Shown: positions 47,907 through 57,076 of the stretch, piece after piece
Layout of the letters: every line of letters starts with the position of its first letter
Numbering within the stretch: position 1 is the first letter of the stretch
Source of the DNA: Curtobacterium sp. MR_MD2014
GTDB lineage: Bacteria; Actinomycetota; Actinomycetes; Actinomycetales; Microbacteriaceae
Length of the DNA: 64,000 nucleotides
Direction of reading: 5' to 3'
NCBI RefSeq assembly: GCF_000772085.1
Contig: NZ_CP009755.1
Coordinates: forward strand, 248,001-312,000
Translations under genes and position numbers: made by a program
Notes under the pieces: model-generated
What the model was told of the DNA's origin: nothing
What the model saw: only the letters and a program-made list of their open reading frames with translations
The model's database searches: none

Positions 47907-47966
47907 GCGGTCTGCAGCGCGTCTCGCCGCCGACACCGGGAAGCGCCGCCGGACGTGCGCCGCGTC

Positions 47967-48008
47967 GGACTGGAGGCGTGGTGCCGGCCCGTCCCGCGCC
48001 TCCCGTCC
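47967..48008. terminator. GGGAGGC-family hairpin before the LacI stop
   Basis: GGACTGGAGGCGTGG (47967-47981) pairs with CCGCGCCTCCCGTCC (47994-48008) with one mismatch and one G-U pair. It lies 22 nt beyond the LacI-type gene's stop on the minus strand and is a member of the same hairpin family as 17027 and 20766. Confidence 0.7.
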
Positions 48009-48030
48009 GGTGCATCGTGCGGAGGCGCCG

Positions 48031-49038
48031 TCAGGCGCCGGTGCTGGCGCGGGGGACCAGGCGGGCCGGCAGGTCGACGGGCTCCACCGCGGTGCCGTCG
48101 ATCGTCGCGAGCAGGCGCAGGGCGGCGGTGCGGCCGAGCTCGGCTCCCGGCAGGGCGACGCTCGTCAGGGCCGGCGCCGTGACCGACGACGAGGGCAGGT
48201 CGTCGAAGCCCGCGACCGCCAGGTCCTCGGGGACCCGGAGCCCCATCGCGCCCGCGACCCGGAGCACGCCGTACGCCAGGGTGTCCGCCGCCGCCACGAC
48301 CGCGGTGACGCCGTCCTCGTGCCACGCCTCGACCACGTGCTCGGTCGCCAGTGCGGCGGCGTCCACCGTCAGGTCCGCGCGGGCACCGATCTCCGAGACC
48401 GTGATCCCGGCGGCGGCGCAGGCCTCGTCGAACATCCGGTGGCGGATGCCGAACGTGGCGACCCGAGCGGTGCCGTCGAGGTACGCCACGTGGTCGTGTC
48501 CGCGGTCCCGCAGGTGGGCGACGAGCGCGTCGATGCCCGGAGCGAGGTCGTAGTCGACGGCGGTGGTGCCCTCGGCGGCGTCGGGGGCGTCGAGCAGCAC
48601 GACGGGCACGCTCGCGTCCATCGACTCGCCGGCTGCCGGGGCGTCGACCAGGATCCCCGCCGGCCGCAGCCGCTCGAAGCGCCGGAGGTCGGCGGCGGTG
48701 GGCTGTGCGCCGCGCTCGGTGACCGAGAGCACGAGCTGGTACCGGTCGCCGAGCGTGTCGCGCACGCCGCGGATCACCTCGGCGAAGAACGGGTTCGACA
48801 GGTCGGGTGCGATGAGCACGACCAGGTCGCCGGTGCCGCGGGCGAGGGTGCTCGCCGCGTGGTCGACGACGTACCCGAGGGCCTCCACCGCGTCGCGCAC
48901 CCGCTCCGCGATCGGCGGGGACACCCGCCCGCGCTCCTTGCCGTTGACGACCAGGGAGACCGTCGCGATGCTCGTCCCCGCGCGTTCGGCCACCATCGCC
49001 GCGGTCACGCGACGGCCTTGAGCGGCGGGGGAGGGCAC
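48031..49038 (-). CDS. LacI family transcriptional regulator
   Basis: 335-aa repressor with an N-terminal LacI helix-turn-helix (about 10-60: VTAAMVAERAGTSIATVSLV, then a hinge helix RVRDAVEALGYVVDHAAST) and a periplasmic-binding-protein-like sugar domain (LVVLIAPDLSNPFFAEVIRG, DLAVAGFDDLPSSSVTAPAL). The GTG at 49038 begins the frame. It is divergent from the nucleoside hydrolase operon, and the intergenic region carries two copies of a classic LacI-type operator. Ribose or a nucleoside is the likely inducer. Confidence 0.9.
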   Translation of the reverse strand: MPSPAAQGRRVTAAMVAERAGTSIATVSLVVNGKERGRVSPPIAERVRDAVEALGYVVDHAASTLARGTGDLVVLIAPDLSNPFFAEVIRGVRDTLGDRYQLVLSVTERGAQPTAADLRRFERLRPAGILVDAPAAGESMDASVPVVLLDAPDAAEGTTAVDYDLAPGIDALVAHLRDRGHDHVAYLDGTARVATFGIRHRMFDEACAAAGITVSEIGARADLTVDAAALATEHVVEAWHEDGVTAVVAAADTLAYGVLRVAGAMGLRVPEDLAVAGFDDLPSSSVTAPALTSVALPGAELGRTAALRLLATIDGTAVEPVDLPARLVPRASTGA

Positions 49039-49092
49039 CCGACGAGCCTACCGACCGGCGAGGGCACGCGGTCGGACGAGGATCGCTCGGAG

Positions 49093-49121
49093 TTGACGTC
49101 AAGCGTTTGACGTGTTCGAAT
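49093..49121 (+). promoter_or_regulatory. Promoter of the nucleoside operon
   Basis: TTGACG (49093-49098), a 17-nt spacer and TCGAAT (49116-49121) form a good sigma-70-like promoter pointing at the nucleoside hydrolase. Its spacer and -10 are inside the LacI operator pair at 49097-49136. The leader would be about 140 nt. Confidence 0.6.
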
Positions 49122-49136
49122 GTCAAACGCTTGACG
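49097..49136. promoter_or_regulatory. Paired LacI-type operators
   Basis: CGTCAAGCGTTTGAC (49097-49111) and GTCAAACGCTTGACG (49122-49136) are a perfect 15-bp inverted repeat around 10 nt. Each arm is itself a near-palindrome with the central CG of LacI-family sites, so this is two operators in opposite orientation 25 bp apart, allowing two dimers to sit side by side over both divergent promoters. Confidence 0.85.
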
Positions 49137-49270
49137 CGCCGCGCTGGAGTTGGTTCCTCCACAGTGCGGACCCCACCGCGTCGAGCACATACCTCCGTCC
49201 GGCGCTGCCGGACACGACGGGCTGCGAGCGGCCCGCCGACGCCGATCCCCGACGAAGTGGAGCGCCCAAG

Positions 49271-50299
49271 GTGCCCGATGCAACGACGCAGAAGATCATC
49301 CTCGACTGCGACCCCGGCCACGACGACGCCGTCGCCATCCTGCTGGCACACGGCAACCCGACGATCGAGCTCCTCGCCGTCACCACCGTCGTCGGCAACC
49401 AGACCCTGCCGAAGGTCACCCGCAACGCCCTCGCCGTGGCGCGCATCGCCGGCATCACGGGCGTGCCGTTCGCCGCGGGCGCCGACCGGCCGCTGCTGCG
49501 CGAGATCGAGGTCGCCCCGGAGATCCACGGCGAGAGCGGCCTGGACGGGCCGATGCTCCCCGAGCCGTCGTTCGGCCTGGACGAGCGGCACGCGGTCGAC
49601 CTCATCATCGACACCGTGATGGCGCACGAGCCCGGCACCGTGACGATCGTGCCGACCGCGGGCCTGACGAACATCGCCCTCGCCGTCCGCAAGGAACCGC
49701 GCATCGTCGAGCGCGTCAAGCAGGTCGTCCTGATGGGCGGCGGCGTGCACGTGGGCAACTGGAGCCCGGTCGCCGAGTTCAACATCGTCATCGACCCCGA
49801 GGCAGCGGACATCGTGTTCCGCGCCGGGTGGGACGTCGTCATGGTCGGGCTCGACCTGACCCACCAGGCACTCGCCACCCCCGAGGTGGCCGCGCGCATC
49901 GCCGCCGTCGGCACCGGGCCCGCAGCGTTCGTCGGCGAGCTGCTCGAGTTCTTCGGCAAGGCCTACGAGGACGCCCAGGGGTTCGACGCCCCGCCCGTGC
50001 ACGACCCCTGCGCCGTCGCGTACGTCATCGACCCGACGATCGTCCGCGCGGTGCGGATGCCGATCGCGATCGAGACGACGGGCACCCACACGCTCGGCAT
50101 GACCGTCGCCGACCTCCGCGGTCCCGCGCCCGAGGACTGCCGCACGTCCGCGGCGATGGAGCTCGACCACGGGCGCTTCTGGGACCTGGTCGTCGACGCC
50201 CTCGAGCGGATCGGCGAGACGCCCGACACCGGGTGGTCCCCGCGCGCCGCAGCCCGGGCCGTCGAGTCCGCCGACACCACCGTCACCCCGGAGGCCTGA
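49271..50299 (+). CDS. Nucleoside hydrolase
   Basis: 342-aa ribonucleoside N-glycosidase that splits a nucleoside into base and ribose. The calcium-binding DxDxxxDD motif is present as DCDPGHDD (Asp12, 14, 18, 19), with PTAGLTNIALA, VVLMGGGV and the late HDPCAVAYV carrying the Asp ligand. The GTG at 49271 has GGAG 8-10 nt upstream. It starts a three-gene operon whose other members supply uptake and ribose phosphorylation. Purine against pyrimidine preference is not visible. Confidence 0.9.
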   Translation: MPDATTQKIILDCDPGHDDAVAILLAHGNPTIELLAVTTVVGNQTLPKVTRNALAVARIAGITGVPFAAGADRPLLREIEVAPEIHGESGLDGPMLPEPSFGLDERHAVDLIIDTVMAHEPGTVTIVPTAGLTNIALAVRKEPRIVERVKQVVLMGGGVHVGNWSPVAEFNIVIDPEAADIVFRAGWDVVMVGLDLTHQALATPEVAARIAAVGTGPAAFVGELLEFFGKAYEDAQGFDAPPVHDPCAVAYVIDPTIVRAVRMPIAIETTGTHTLGMTVADLRGPAPEDCRTSAAMELDHGRFWDLVVDALERIGETPDTGWSPRAAARAVESADTTVTPEA

Positions 50300-50304
50300 G
50301 CACC

Positions 50305-51714
50305 GTGACCACCACCTCGACGAAGAAGTCGATCGGCGCCCTCACCGCCGCCCTGCTCGCCGCGTGCGTCGCGTTCCAGCTCAACGCGAGCATGCTCAGC
50401 CCGGCGCTCGCGACGATGGCGGACGAACTCCGCACCGACGACGCGACCATCGGGCTCTCGCAGACGCTGTTCTTCACGATCGCCGCCCTGTTCTCGCTGT
50501 TCCTGCCCCGGCTGTCCGACATCGTCGGCCGCAAGCGGGTCCTGCTCGGCATGCTCCTCGTGATGCTCGTCGGCAGCGTGGTCGCCGCCCTCGCCGTGAA
50601 CGTGCCGATGCTCTTCGCCGGCCGCATGATCCAGGGCGTCACCGGGCCGGTCGTCCCGATCGGCCTGCTCATCCTGCGCAACGAGATCGCCGACCCCAAG
50701 CGCTACGGTGCAGCCCTCGGCCTGCTCACCGCCGTGAACGGTGGCATCGCCGGTGTCGACGCGCTGGCCGGAGGCTGGATCGCCACCCACTTCGGCTTCC
50801 GCGGCATCTTCTGGGTGATCGCGGTCGTCACGGTCCTCGCCGCGCTCATGGTGGCGGTGTGGGGCGTCGAGTCGAAGCCGTCCGCCGGCACCCGGATGGA
50901 CTGGTGGGGCGTGCTCCCGCTCGTCGTCAGCGTCGGCGCACTGCTCACGGCGTTCAACGAGGCCGGCAAGCTCGCCCAGGCCGACCGGGCGCTCGTCGTC
51001 GGCGGGATCGTCGTCGCCCTGGTCGCGTTCGCGGTCTTCTGGGCGGTCGAGTCGCGGGTCCGCGAGCCGCTCGTCGAGACCCGGTACCTGCGGCGTCGCG
51101 GGACCTGGGCGCTCCTCGTGACGACGCTGCTCACCATGACGGGGGTCTTCGCCGTCGTGAACGGGCTGGTCACGAGCCTGGCCCAGAACGACGAGGTCGG
51201 CTTCGGCATGGAGGCGGACGTCGCATCGCTCGCGTTCCTCGTGCCGTACGCGCTGGTGGGCTGGGTCGTCGGACCCTTCTCCGGCCGCCTCGCGCCGACG
51301 CTCGGCTACCGCGCCGTGCTCCGCGTCGGCCTCGTCGGCAGCATCGTCGCGACGCTCGTCATGGCGTTCGTCGGCGTCCACTCGCTGCCCGTGCTCGTCG
51401 CCGCCACCGTGCTCATCGGCATCACCTACGCGGGCATCGCGAACATCGTGCTGAACGGGCTCGGCATCGTGCTCTCGCCGGACTCGAACCCGGGCTTCCT
51501 GCCGGGCCTCAACGCGGGCGCGTTCAACCTCGGTGCGGGCATCAGCTTCGCGGTCCTCCCGGCGCTGCAGATCGCACTCGGCACCGGCGGGTCAGCGGGC
51601 ACCGCCGGCTACTCCGGTGGCATGCTCCTCGGTGCCGCGATCACCTGCGCGGCACTCGCCACGTCCTTCCTCATCCCGCGCCCGGCCTCGGCCGAGACAG
51701 GAGCCACCGCATGA
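50305..51714 (+). CDS. MFS transporter, probable nucleoside permease
   Basis: 469-aa major facilitator with SMLSPALATMADELRTDDAT in the first loop, LPRLSDIVGRKRVLLG (motif A) and about 12-14 helices, related to the DHA2 group. The GTG at 50305 follows the hydrolase stop by 5 nt, and its stop overlaps the ribokinase ATG. Its place between a nucleoside hydrolase and ribokinase suggests uptake of nucleosides, although the sequence class is more often annotated as drug export; an export role is a real alternative. Confidence 0.82.
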   Translation: MTTTSTKKSIGALTAALLAACVAFQLNASMLSPALATMADELRTDDATIGLSQTLFFTIAALFSLFLPRLSDIVGRKRVLLGMLLVMLVGSVVAALAVNVPMLFAGRMIQGVTGPVVPIGLLILRNEIADPKRYGAALGLLTAVNGGIAGVDALAGGWIATHFGFRGIFWVIAVVTVLAALMVAVWGVESKPSAGTRMDWWGVLPLVVSVGALLTAFNEAGKLAQADRALVVGGIVVALVAFAVFWAVESRVREPLVETRYLRRRGTWALLVTTLLTMTGVFAVVNGLVTSLAQNDEVGFGMEADVASLAFLVPYALVGWVVGPFSGRLAPTLGYRAVLRVGLVGSIVATLVMAFVGVHSLPVLVAATVLIGITYAGIANIVLNGLGIVLSPDSNPGFLPGLNAGAFNLGAGISFAVLPALQIALGTGGSAGTAGYSGGMLLGAAITCAALATSFLIPRPASAETGATA

Positions 51715-52568
51715 GCGGCATCGTCGTCGTGGGCAGCCTCAACGCGGACCTGGTGGTCCGCACCGAGCGTTTCCCGAAGCCCGGGGAGACCCTGCAGGGG
51801 TCCGACCTCGCGATCCTGCCCGGTGGCAAGTCCGCCAACCAGGCGGTGGCAGCCGGGAGGCTCGGGGGCACCGTCCGCATGATCGGTGCGGTCGGCGACG
51901 ACGGGAACGGCACACTGCTGCGCGAGTCCGTCGCATCGGCCGGCGTGGACACCACGCACGTGTCGGTCCGGCAGGGCGTCGCCACCGGGACGGCCGTCAT
52001 CACGGTCGACGCCGCGGGGGAGAACACCATCGTGATCTCGGGCGGCGCGAACGCCACGCTGACCCCGGACGACGTACCCGCCGACGCCCTCGACGGCGCC
52101 GGGGTGCTCGGTCTCTGCCTCGAGGTCTCGATCGACGTCGTGCTCGCCGCCGCGCGGGCCGGCCGGGCCGCCGGAGCGACGGTGCTCACGAACCTGTCGC
52201 CGTTCGGCGCCGTGCCGCAGGAGCTCCTCGACCTGACCGACGTGCTGCTGGTCAACGAGCACGAGGCCGCCGAGCTCGGGGACCACGGCGTCGCACGCTC
52301 GATCGTGACCCGGGGCGGCGCTGGCTGCACGGTGCACGACGGGGATGCCGCGGCGGTCGACGTCGACGCCGTGCGGGTCGAGCCCGTCGACACCACGGGC
52401 TGCGGCGACGCGTTCATGGGGGCGGTGGCGCTCCGACTCGACGCCGGTGACTCCCTGCTCGAGGCCGCGCGCTTCGCCGTCGGCGTCGGCGCGTACGCCG
52501 CGACGAAGCCGGGTGCGCAGGCCTCCTACCCGACCACGTCGGACCTGGAGTCGTTCCTGCGGCCGTAG
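51711..52568 (+). CDS. rbsK: Ribokinase
   Basis: 285-aa PfkB-family sugar kinase that phosphorylates ribose at O5 with ATP. The first signature is VVVGSLNADLVVRTERFPKPGET (in parts) with GGKSANQAVAAGRLGG, where ribokinases usually have GGKGANQ. The second signature is DTTGCGDAFMGA with catalytic Asp near 242 and a Cys in place of the usual Ala. ATGA overlap couples it to the MFS gene. It finishes the pathway nucleoside - ribose - ribose 5-phosphate (D-ribose from hydrolase). Confidence 0.88.
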   Translation: MSGIVVVGSLNADLVVRTERFPKPGETLQGSDLAILPGGKSANQAVAAGRLGGTVRMIGAVGDDGNGTLLRESVASAGVDTTHVSVRQGVATGTAVITVDAAGENTIVISGGANATLTPDDVPADALDGAGVLGLCLEVSIDVVLAAARAGRAAGATVLTNLSPFGAVPQELLDLTDVLLVNEHEAAELGDHGVARSIVTRGGAGCTVHDGDAAAVDVDAVRVEPVDTTGCGDAFMGAVALRLDAGDSLLEAARFAVGVGAYAATKPGAQASYPTTSDLESFLRP

Positions 52569-52608
52569 CCCGGGCCTCCCGCTCGCCCGTCCCGTCCCGT
52601 CCCGCGAA

Positions 52609-52668
52609 ACGCAACCCTGGCGGCTGCTCGCAGCGCTGTAACGCTGCGAGGTGTCGCCGGGGTTGCGT
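52609..52668. repeat. 60-nt ACGCAAC hairpin element, copy B
   Basis: ACGCAACCC (52609-52617) pairs with GGGTTGCGT (52660-52668), and inner CTCGCAGCG-like and CGCTGCGAG stretches pair around the loop. It matches copy A (32548-32607) at 49 of 60 positions with equal length. It follows the ribokinase stop by 40 nt and may serve as its terminator. Confidence 0.8.
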
Positions 52669-52701
52669 CCTACGGGGGACATCGGCCGCTAGCGTTGGTG
52701 C

Positions 52702-53637
52702 ATGCGCGTCGGAGTCCTCGACATCGGGTCCAACACCGGCCACCTGCTCGTGGTGGACGCCCACGGCGGAGCCGCGCCCCTGCCGGCGTCGTCGTTCAAG
52801 CAGGCCCTCCGGCTCGCCGAGCACCTCGACGAGTCGGGCGCGGTGACCGCGGTCGGGGTCGACGCGCTGACGACCTTCGTCGCCGACGCCGTCCGCGTCG
52901 CCGAGGAGCGCGGCTGCGAGGACATGCTCGGCTTCGCGACCTCGGCCGTCCGCGACGCCGTGAACTCCGACGAGGTGCTCGCGCACGTCGAGCGGGAGAC
53001 CGGTGTCGAGCTCGCGGTGCTGTCCGGCGAGGACGAGGCGCGGCTGACCTTCCTGGCCGTCCGACGCTGGTTCGGGTGGTCCGCCGGACGCCTCGCGGTG
53101 TTCGACATCGGCGGTGGCTCCCTGGAGATCGCCGGTGGTGCCGACGAGGCCCCCGACGTCGCGTGGTCGATGCCGATCGGAGCAGCCCGACTCGCGCGCC
53201 GGTACTTCGCCGCGGGCACGCCCTCGGAGGACGACGTCCGCCGCATCCGCCACGAGATCCGCGTCGCGATCGCCCGCGACGCCGGACTGCTGCTGCGCGC
53301 CGGGCGGCCCGACCGGGCGGTGGCGACCTCGAAGACCTTCCGGTCGATCGCCCGGATCTGCGGTGCCGCGCCCTCGGCCGCGGGACCGCTCGTGCCGCGG
53401 TCCCTCGACGGTACGGTGCTCCGCGAGCGGCTGCCGTCGCTCCTGACGATGTCGCTCGACCAGCTGGCCGAGCTGCCGGGCGTCTCGCCGAGCCGGGCGC
53501 ACCAGGTCGTCCCGGGAGCGCTCGTCGCCGAGGCCTGCCTGGACATCTTCGACCTGCCGGCGCTCGAGATCTGCCCGTGGGCGCTGCGCGAGGGCGTGAT
53601 CCTCGAGCGGCTCGACCAGCTCTCCGTGCTCGGCTGA
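52702..53637 (+). CDS. Ppx/GppA family phosphatase
   Basis: 311-aa actin-fold (ASKHA) protein related to exopolyphosphatase and pppGpp phosphatase. Phosphate-1 motif [16 protein letters not shown] is at 5-20, [13 protein letters not shown] near 80, [13 protein letters not shown] with the catalytic Glu near 113, phosphate-2 motif [13 protein letters not shown] near 135, and an adenosine-like motif near 205. At 311 aa it is the short actinobacterial type without the C-terminal HD-like domain. The ATG at 52702 is 6 nt after TAGCGT (52690-52695), a leaderless start. Confidence 0.87.
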   Translation: MRVGVLDIGSNTGHLLVVDAHGGAAPLPASSFKQALRLAEHLDESGAVTAVGVDALTTFVADAVRVAEERGCEDMLGFATSAVRDAVNSDEVLAHVERETGVELAVLSGEDEARLTFLAVRRWFGWSAGRLAVFDIGGGSLEIAGGADEAPDVAWSMPIGAARLARRYFAAGTPSEDDVRRIRHEIRVAIARDAGLLLRAGRPDRAVATSKTFRSIARICGAAPSAAGPLVPRSLDGTVLRERLPSLLTMSLDQLAELPGVSPSRAHQVVPGALVAEACLDIFDLPALEICPWALREGVILERLDQLSVLG

Positions 53638-53679
53638 GACCCGACCGGACCCGGCCGGGCGGTCGGGCTCGGACGGGGC

Positions 53680-54294
53680 CTAGCGCTGCCGGGCGGGTCG
53701 CGGGGGAGCGAGCAGCCACGGGCGGATCAGCCCCGTGACGACGGGCAGCACCCAGAACGTCATGATCGGCGTGAGCACGAGCGTCGTGACGAGCACGCGG
53801 GGCAGCACGGCCAGGTGCCCGAACGCCGGGACGAGCCAGCCGACCAGGTAGGTGAAGGCGAGGTTGACCGGGAAGAACCCGAGCCAGATGCTCACGGCCT
53901 GCTTCCAGCGGGGCGGGGCGCTCGACGCGGGGGCGTCCTGCGGGGCGTCGAACCAGCCCTCGATGCCGGTGCGCTTCTCCACCCGGGACTCCACCACGAG
54001 GTCACGCCCCTGGTCGAGCCAGCGGAGCCGGTCGTCGGAGTTCTCCCACGTGGCGAGCTGCTCGTGGTCGGCGAACCGGTAGAGCATGTGCCACTCCCGA
54101 CTGGTGGCGTGCGACCGGACCCACCCGGAGCCGAGGAAGCCCGGGTAGCGGTTCGCGAGGTTGACGCCGGACTGCACCCACGCGGTGGCGTCGGGGATGC
54201 GGTCGGGTTCGACCAGGCGGGTGATGGACACGGTGACGGGCGGGCCTGCGGTCACGGATGACGACTGCAGGCTCCCTGGCTCTTGTGGAGTCAT
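53680..54294 (-). CDS. Antibiotic biosynthesis monooxygenase-like membrane protein
   Basis: 204-aa protein with an N-terminal ABM ferredoxin-like domain (about 20-115: VSITRLVEPDRIPDATAWVQ, RYPGFLGSGWVRS, HMLYRFADHEQLATWENSD) and two C-terminal helices (about 135-155 and 168-190). This ABM-plus-membrane layout is common in bacteria and of unknown role; quinone or fatty-acid-derived substrates have been suggested for the fold. I use the ATG at 54294, since GAGACT lies 6 nt upstream and the longer frame from 54354 is not protein-like. Confidence 0.8.
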   Translation of the reverse strand: MTPQEPGSLQSSSVTAGPPVTVSITRLVEPDRIPDATAWVQSGVNLANRYPGFLGSGWVRSHATSREWHMLYRFADHEQLATWENSDDRLRWLDQGRDLVVESRVEKRTGIEGWFDAPQDAPASSAPPRWKQAVSIWLGFFPVNLAFTYLVGWLVPAFGHLAVLPRVLVTTLVLTPIMTFWVLPVVTGLIRPWLLAPPRPARQR

Positions 54295-54334
54295 GCGGAC
54301 AGTCTCGCGGAGTCGTGTTTCCGGTTCGTGACGG

Positions 54335-54358
54335 CACCGTGGTGCGCTGCCCACGGTG
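54335..54358 (-). terminator. Hairpin terminator after ku
   Basis: CACCGTGG (54335-54342) and CCACGGTG (54351-54358) form a perfect 8-bp stem with an 8-nt loop, 26 nt past the ku stop on the minus strand and before the ABM gene. Confidence 0.65.
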
Positions 54359-54383
54359 GGCGGCGGTGGACCCGACGCGACGG

Positions 54384-55439
54384 CTAGCTGGCCTGCTTCT
54401 TCGCAGCGGTCTTCTTCGCGGGAGCCTTCTTCGCCGGAGCCTTCTTCGCGGGGGTCTTCTTCGCGGGGGTCTTCTTCGCCGGCGCCTTGCCTGCCGGTGC
54501 CTTCTCGGCCGGTGCCGCCTCCGCGTCCCCCTCGTCGTCCGCACCAGCGGAACCGGACGACGACCGTGCGCCGGACGACGAGCGCGACCCAGAGCCTCCG
54601 GACCGTGATGATGACCGTGACGAGGACCGCGACGACCCCGATGGACCGGACCGCTTCTTGTCCACCGAGGCCCGCAGGGCCGCCATCAGGTCGATGACGT
54701 CCCCGCCGTCGCCGTCCTCCTCGTCCTCGGAGCGCTCGCCGAACGTCTCCGCGGTGTCGACGTCGTCGCCGGCCTCGAGCTTCGCGTCGATGAGCTGCTG
54801 CAGTTCCTCCTGGTAGGAGTCCGTGTAGCGGTCCGGGTCGAAGTCGGCGGACATGCTCTCGACGAGCGAGGACGACATCTTGAGCTCGTTCGCGCTGACC
54901 TTCACCGACGCGTCGAGAGCCGCGAAGTCAGCAGCCCGGACCTCGTCGCCCCAGAGCAGCCCCTGCAGCAGGATGACGTCCTCGTTCACCCGCAGCACGC
55001 CGAGCCGGGTCTTCTGCCGCAGGGTGAACTGCACGATCGCGAGCCGGTCGGTCTTCGACAGCGTCTCGCGGAGCAGCACGTAGGCCTTCGGCGAGCGGGA
55101 GTCCGGCTCGAGGTAGTACGACTTCTCGAACATCATCGGGTCGACCTGGTCGACGGGCACGAACTCGAGCACCTCGATCTCGTGCGACTGCTCCTCGGGG
55201 AGCTGCTTGAAGTCGTCGGACGTCAGCACGACGGTCTTGTCGCCGTCGTCGTAGGCGCGCTGAATGTCGGCGTACTCGACCTCGTGGCCGAACTCGCACA
55301 CGCGCTTGTACCGGATGCGGCCCTTGTCCTCGTCGTGCACCTGGTGCAGGGAGACGTCGTGGGTCTCGGTCGCCGCGTACACCTTGATGGGCACGTTGAC
55401 GAGCCCGAACGCGATGGAGCCCTTCCAGATCGACCTCAT
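54384..55439 (-). CDS. ku: Ku protein (non-homologous end joining)
   Basis: 351-aa bacterial Ku homodimer subunit that threads onto DNA double-strand ends and recruits LigD. The core at about 1-260 begins RSIWKGSIAFGLVNVPIKVY and includes RYKRVCEFGHEVEY, SYYLEPDSRSPKAYVLLRE and YTDSYQEELQQLIDAKLEAG. A long tail follows: an acidic stretch, a Ser/Arg-rich block and a C-terminal lysine repeat (APAKKTPAKK units, residues about 318-351) of the type that promotes DNA sliding and LigD stimulation in mycobacterial and Streptomyces Ku. The ATG at 55439 is the natural start. ligD is 1.6 kb away on the other strand. Confidence 0.93.
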   Translation of the reverse strand: MRSIWKGSIAFGLVNVPIKVYAATETHDVSLHQVHDEDKGRIRYKRVCEFGHEVEYADIQRAYDDGDKTVVLTSDDFKQLPEEQSHEIEVLEFVPVDQVDPMMFEKSYYLEPDSRSPKAYVLLRETLSKTDRLAIVQFTLRQKTRLGVLRVNEDVILLQGLLWGDEVRAADFAALDASVKVSANELKMSSSLVESMSADFDPDRYTDSYQEELQQLIDAKLEAGDDVDTAETFGERSEDEEDGDGGDVIDLMAALRASVDKKRSGPSGSSRSSSRSSSRSGGSGSRSSSGARSSSGSAGADDEGDAEAAPAEKAPAGKAPAKKTPAKKTPAKKAPAKKAPAKKTAAKKQAS

Positions 55440-55531
55440 GGGCACATGATGCCCGCGAGTGCGGCGACGGGCCCTCAGTTCCGGGCGGATCGCCAGCCGC
55501 GCACGACACCGGAGGGCGTATCGTGCCGCAC

Positions 55532-56086
55532 ATGACGGGGGACCACGAGACGACGACGGCCAGCGAGGCGACGGCGACGGCGACAACGGACGACGATCGG
55601 ATCGGCGCGTCGGGGTGGTGGCAGCTCGTCGCCCTGACGGTCGGCGGGGCGGTCGCACCGGCGGTGTTCTTCGCGCTGCAACCGCGACCGGTCCCCTGGG
55701 TCGCGGTCGTCGTGCTCGGCCTCGCGCTGGCGGTCGTGCTCCCCGCGCTGCAGGTCTGGTCCTGGGCGCGACGGGGCGGTCGTGCCGCCGTCGTCGCGAC
55801 GCGACGGTGGGTGGACGACGGACGCGTCCCCGCCGAGGTCCCGGACGCGGTCTGGCGTCCGCGGGTGCAACGGTGGCTGGCGGACGCCCGGCAGCGACGC
55901 ACCAGCGGGTGCGTGTTCGTCGGGCTGGCCGCGCTGTGGGCGATCCTCGCGGCGTCCGGGACCGCGGGCGACTGGGGTGTCGCGGTCGTCTGGGCCGTAC
56001 TCGGGGTCGGCACCCTCGTGCAGGGACGCGGCGACCGGGTCGGCGCGGAGCAGCTGCTCGCCGCCCCGGTGCGGACGACGGCCTGA
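55532..56086 (+). CDS. Membrane protein of unknown function
   Basis: 184 aa with two pairs of helices: about 33-50 (WWQLVALTVGGAVAPAVFF) and 55-78, then about 128-142 and 147-163. Between them is a basic cytoplasmic segment (RRGGRAAVVATRRWVDDGRV). No family recognised. The ATG at 55532 is 7 nt after TATCGT (55519-55524), a leaderless start; a GTG at 55523 would lie inside the hexamer. It stands between ku and the SDR-ligD pair, but its role in repair is unproven. Confidence 0.65.
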   Translation: MTGDHETTTASEATATATTDDDRIGASGWWQLVALTVGGAVAPAVFFALQPRPVPWVAVVVLGLALAVVLPALQVWSWARRGGRAAVVATRRWVDDGRVPAEVPDAVWRPRVQRWLADARQRRTSGCVFVGLAALWAILAASGTAGDWGVAVVWAVLGVGTLVQGRGDRVGAEQLLAAPVRTTA

Positions 56087-56185
56087 CGGCCGCCGGTCCC
56101 TGCACAGCTCCTGTGTCAGGACGACCCGTCCACGGAACAGCCCGGTCCTGAACCGTCGTGCCGCCACGGCGAGCACCATGGGCCC

Positions 56186-57076
56186 ATGAGCCAGCTCGAC
56201 AAGCAGGACCCGCGTTCGCAGTACGCCCGGCCGCCGTTCCCGCCGCAGACCCAGCAGGGGTCCGGGCTGGCCAGCGCGATGGACCCGGCGCCCGACCACG
56301 GCGAGACGACCTACCTCGGGACGGGGCGGATGCCCGGGTACCGGGTGCTCGTGACCGGAGCCGACTCCGGCATCGGGCGAGCTGCCGCGATCGCGATGGC
56401 GAAGGAAGGGGCCGACGTCGCGTTGAACGCCCTGCCCGAGGAACGCGAGGACCTGGAACAGGTGCGTGACGTCGTCGGCGACCTCGGGCGCAGGGCCGTG
56501 CTGCTGCCGGGCGACCTGACCGACGAGGCGTTCTGCGACACCCTCGTGCGCGACGCCGTCAGCGAGCTCGGCGGCCTCGACGCGCTCGTGCTCGTCGCCG
56601 GACACCAGCAGGTGCACGAGGACGTGACCGAGCAGTCGACCGAGGACTTCGACCGCACCATCAAGGTCAACCTCTACTCGATGTTCTGGCTGGTGCGAGC
56701 GGCCGTCCCGCACATGGCGCCCGGCAGCGCGATCGTCACCACGAGCTCCGTCTCGGCGTACCAACCGCAGGACCGGATGATCGACTACGCCGCCACGAAG
56801 TCCGCCATCATCACCTACACGAACGGTCTCGCCCGCCAGCTCGCGGCGAAGGGCATCCGGGCGAACTGCGTCGTGCCGGGGCCGGTGTGGACGCCGCTGC
56901 AGCCGATCAGCTACCCCGGTGACGAGATCGCCGCCTACGGTCAGGACACCCCCTTCGGCCGTCCGGCGCAGCCCGTCGAGCTCGGCAGCGCCTACGTCCA
57001 CCTCGCCGGCCCGGAGTCCTCGTACACGTCCGGCAGCACCCTGACCGTGGCGGGAGCGACCGGGGTCGCGCTGTGA
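56186..57076 (+). CDS. SDR oxidoreductase, GSP39-like, coupled to ligD
   Basis: 296-aa SDR of the same stress-linked subgroup as 16064, with the extended N-terminus (QLDKQDPRSQYARPPFPPQT, then DHGETTYLGTGRMPGY). TGADSGIGRAA, VAGHQQ in place of NNAG, catalytic Ser (TTSSVSAY) and YAATKSAI are visible. The C-terminus ends SGSTLTVAGATGVAL, lacking the usual VDGG. GTGA overlap couples it to ligD, an uncommon partner. It may be a stress enzyme carried by the same regulon rather than a repair factor. Confidence 0.83.
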   Translation: MSQLDKQDPRSQYARPPFPPQTQQGSGLASAMDPAPDHGETTYLGTGRMPGYRVLVTGADSGIGRAAAIAMAKEGADVALNALPEEREDLEQVRDVVGDLGRRAVLLPGDLTDEAFCDTLVRDAVSELGGLDALVLVAGHQQVHEDVTEQSTEDFDRTIKVNLYSMFWLVRAAVPHMAPGSAIVTTSSVSAYQPQDRMIDYAATKSAIITYTNGLARQLAAKGIRANCVVPGPVWTPLQPISYPGDEIAAYGQDTPFGRPAQPVELGSAYVHLAGPESSYTSGSTLTVAGATGVAL

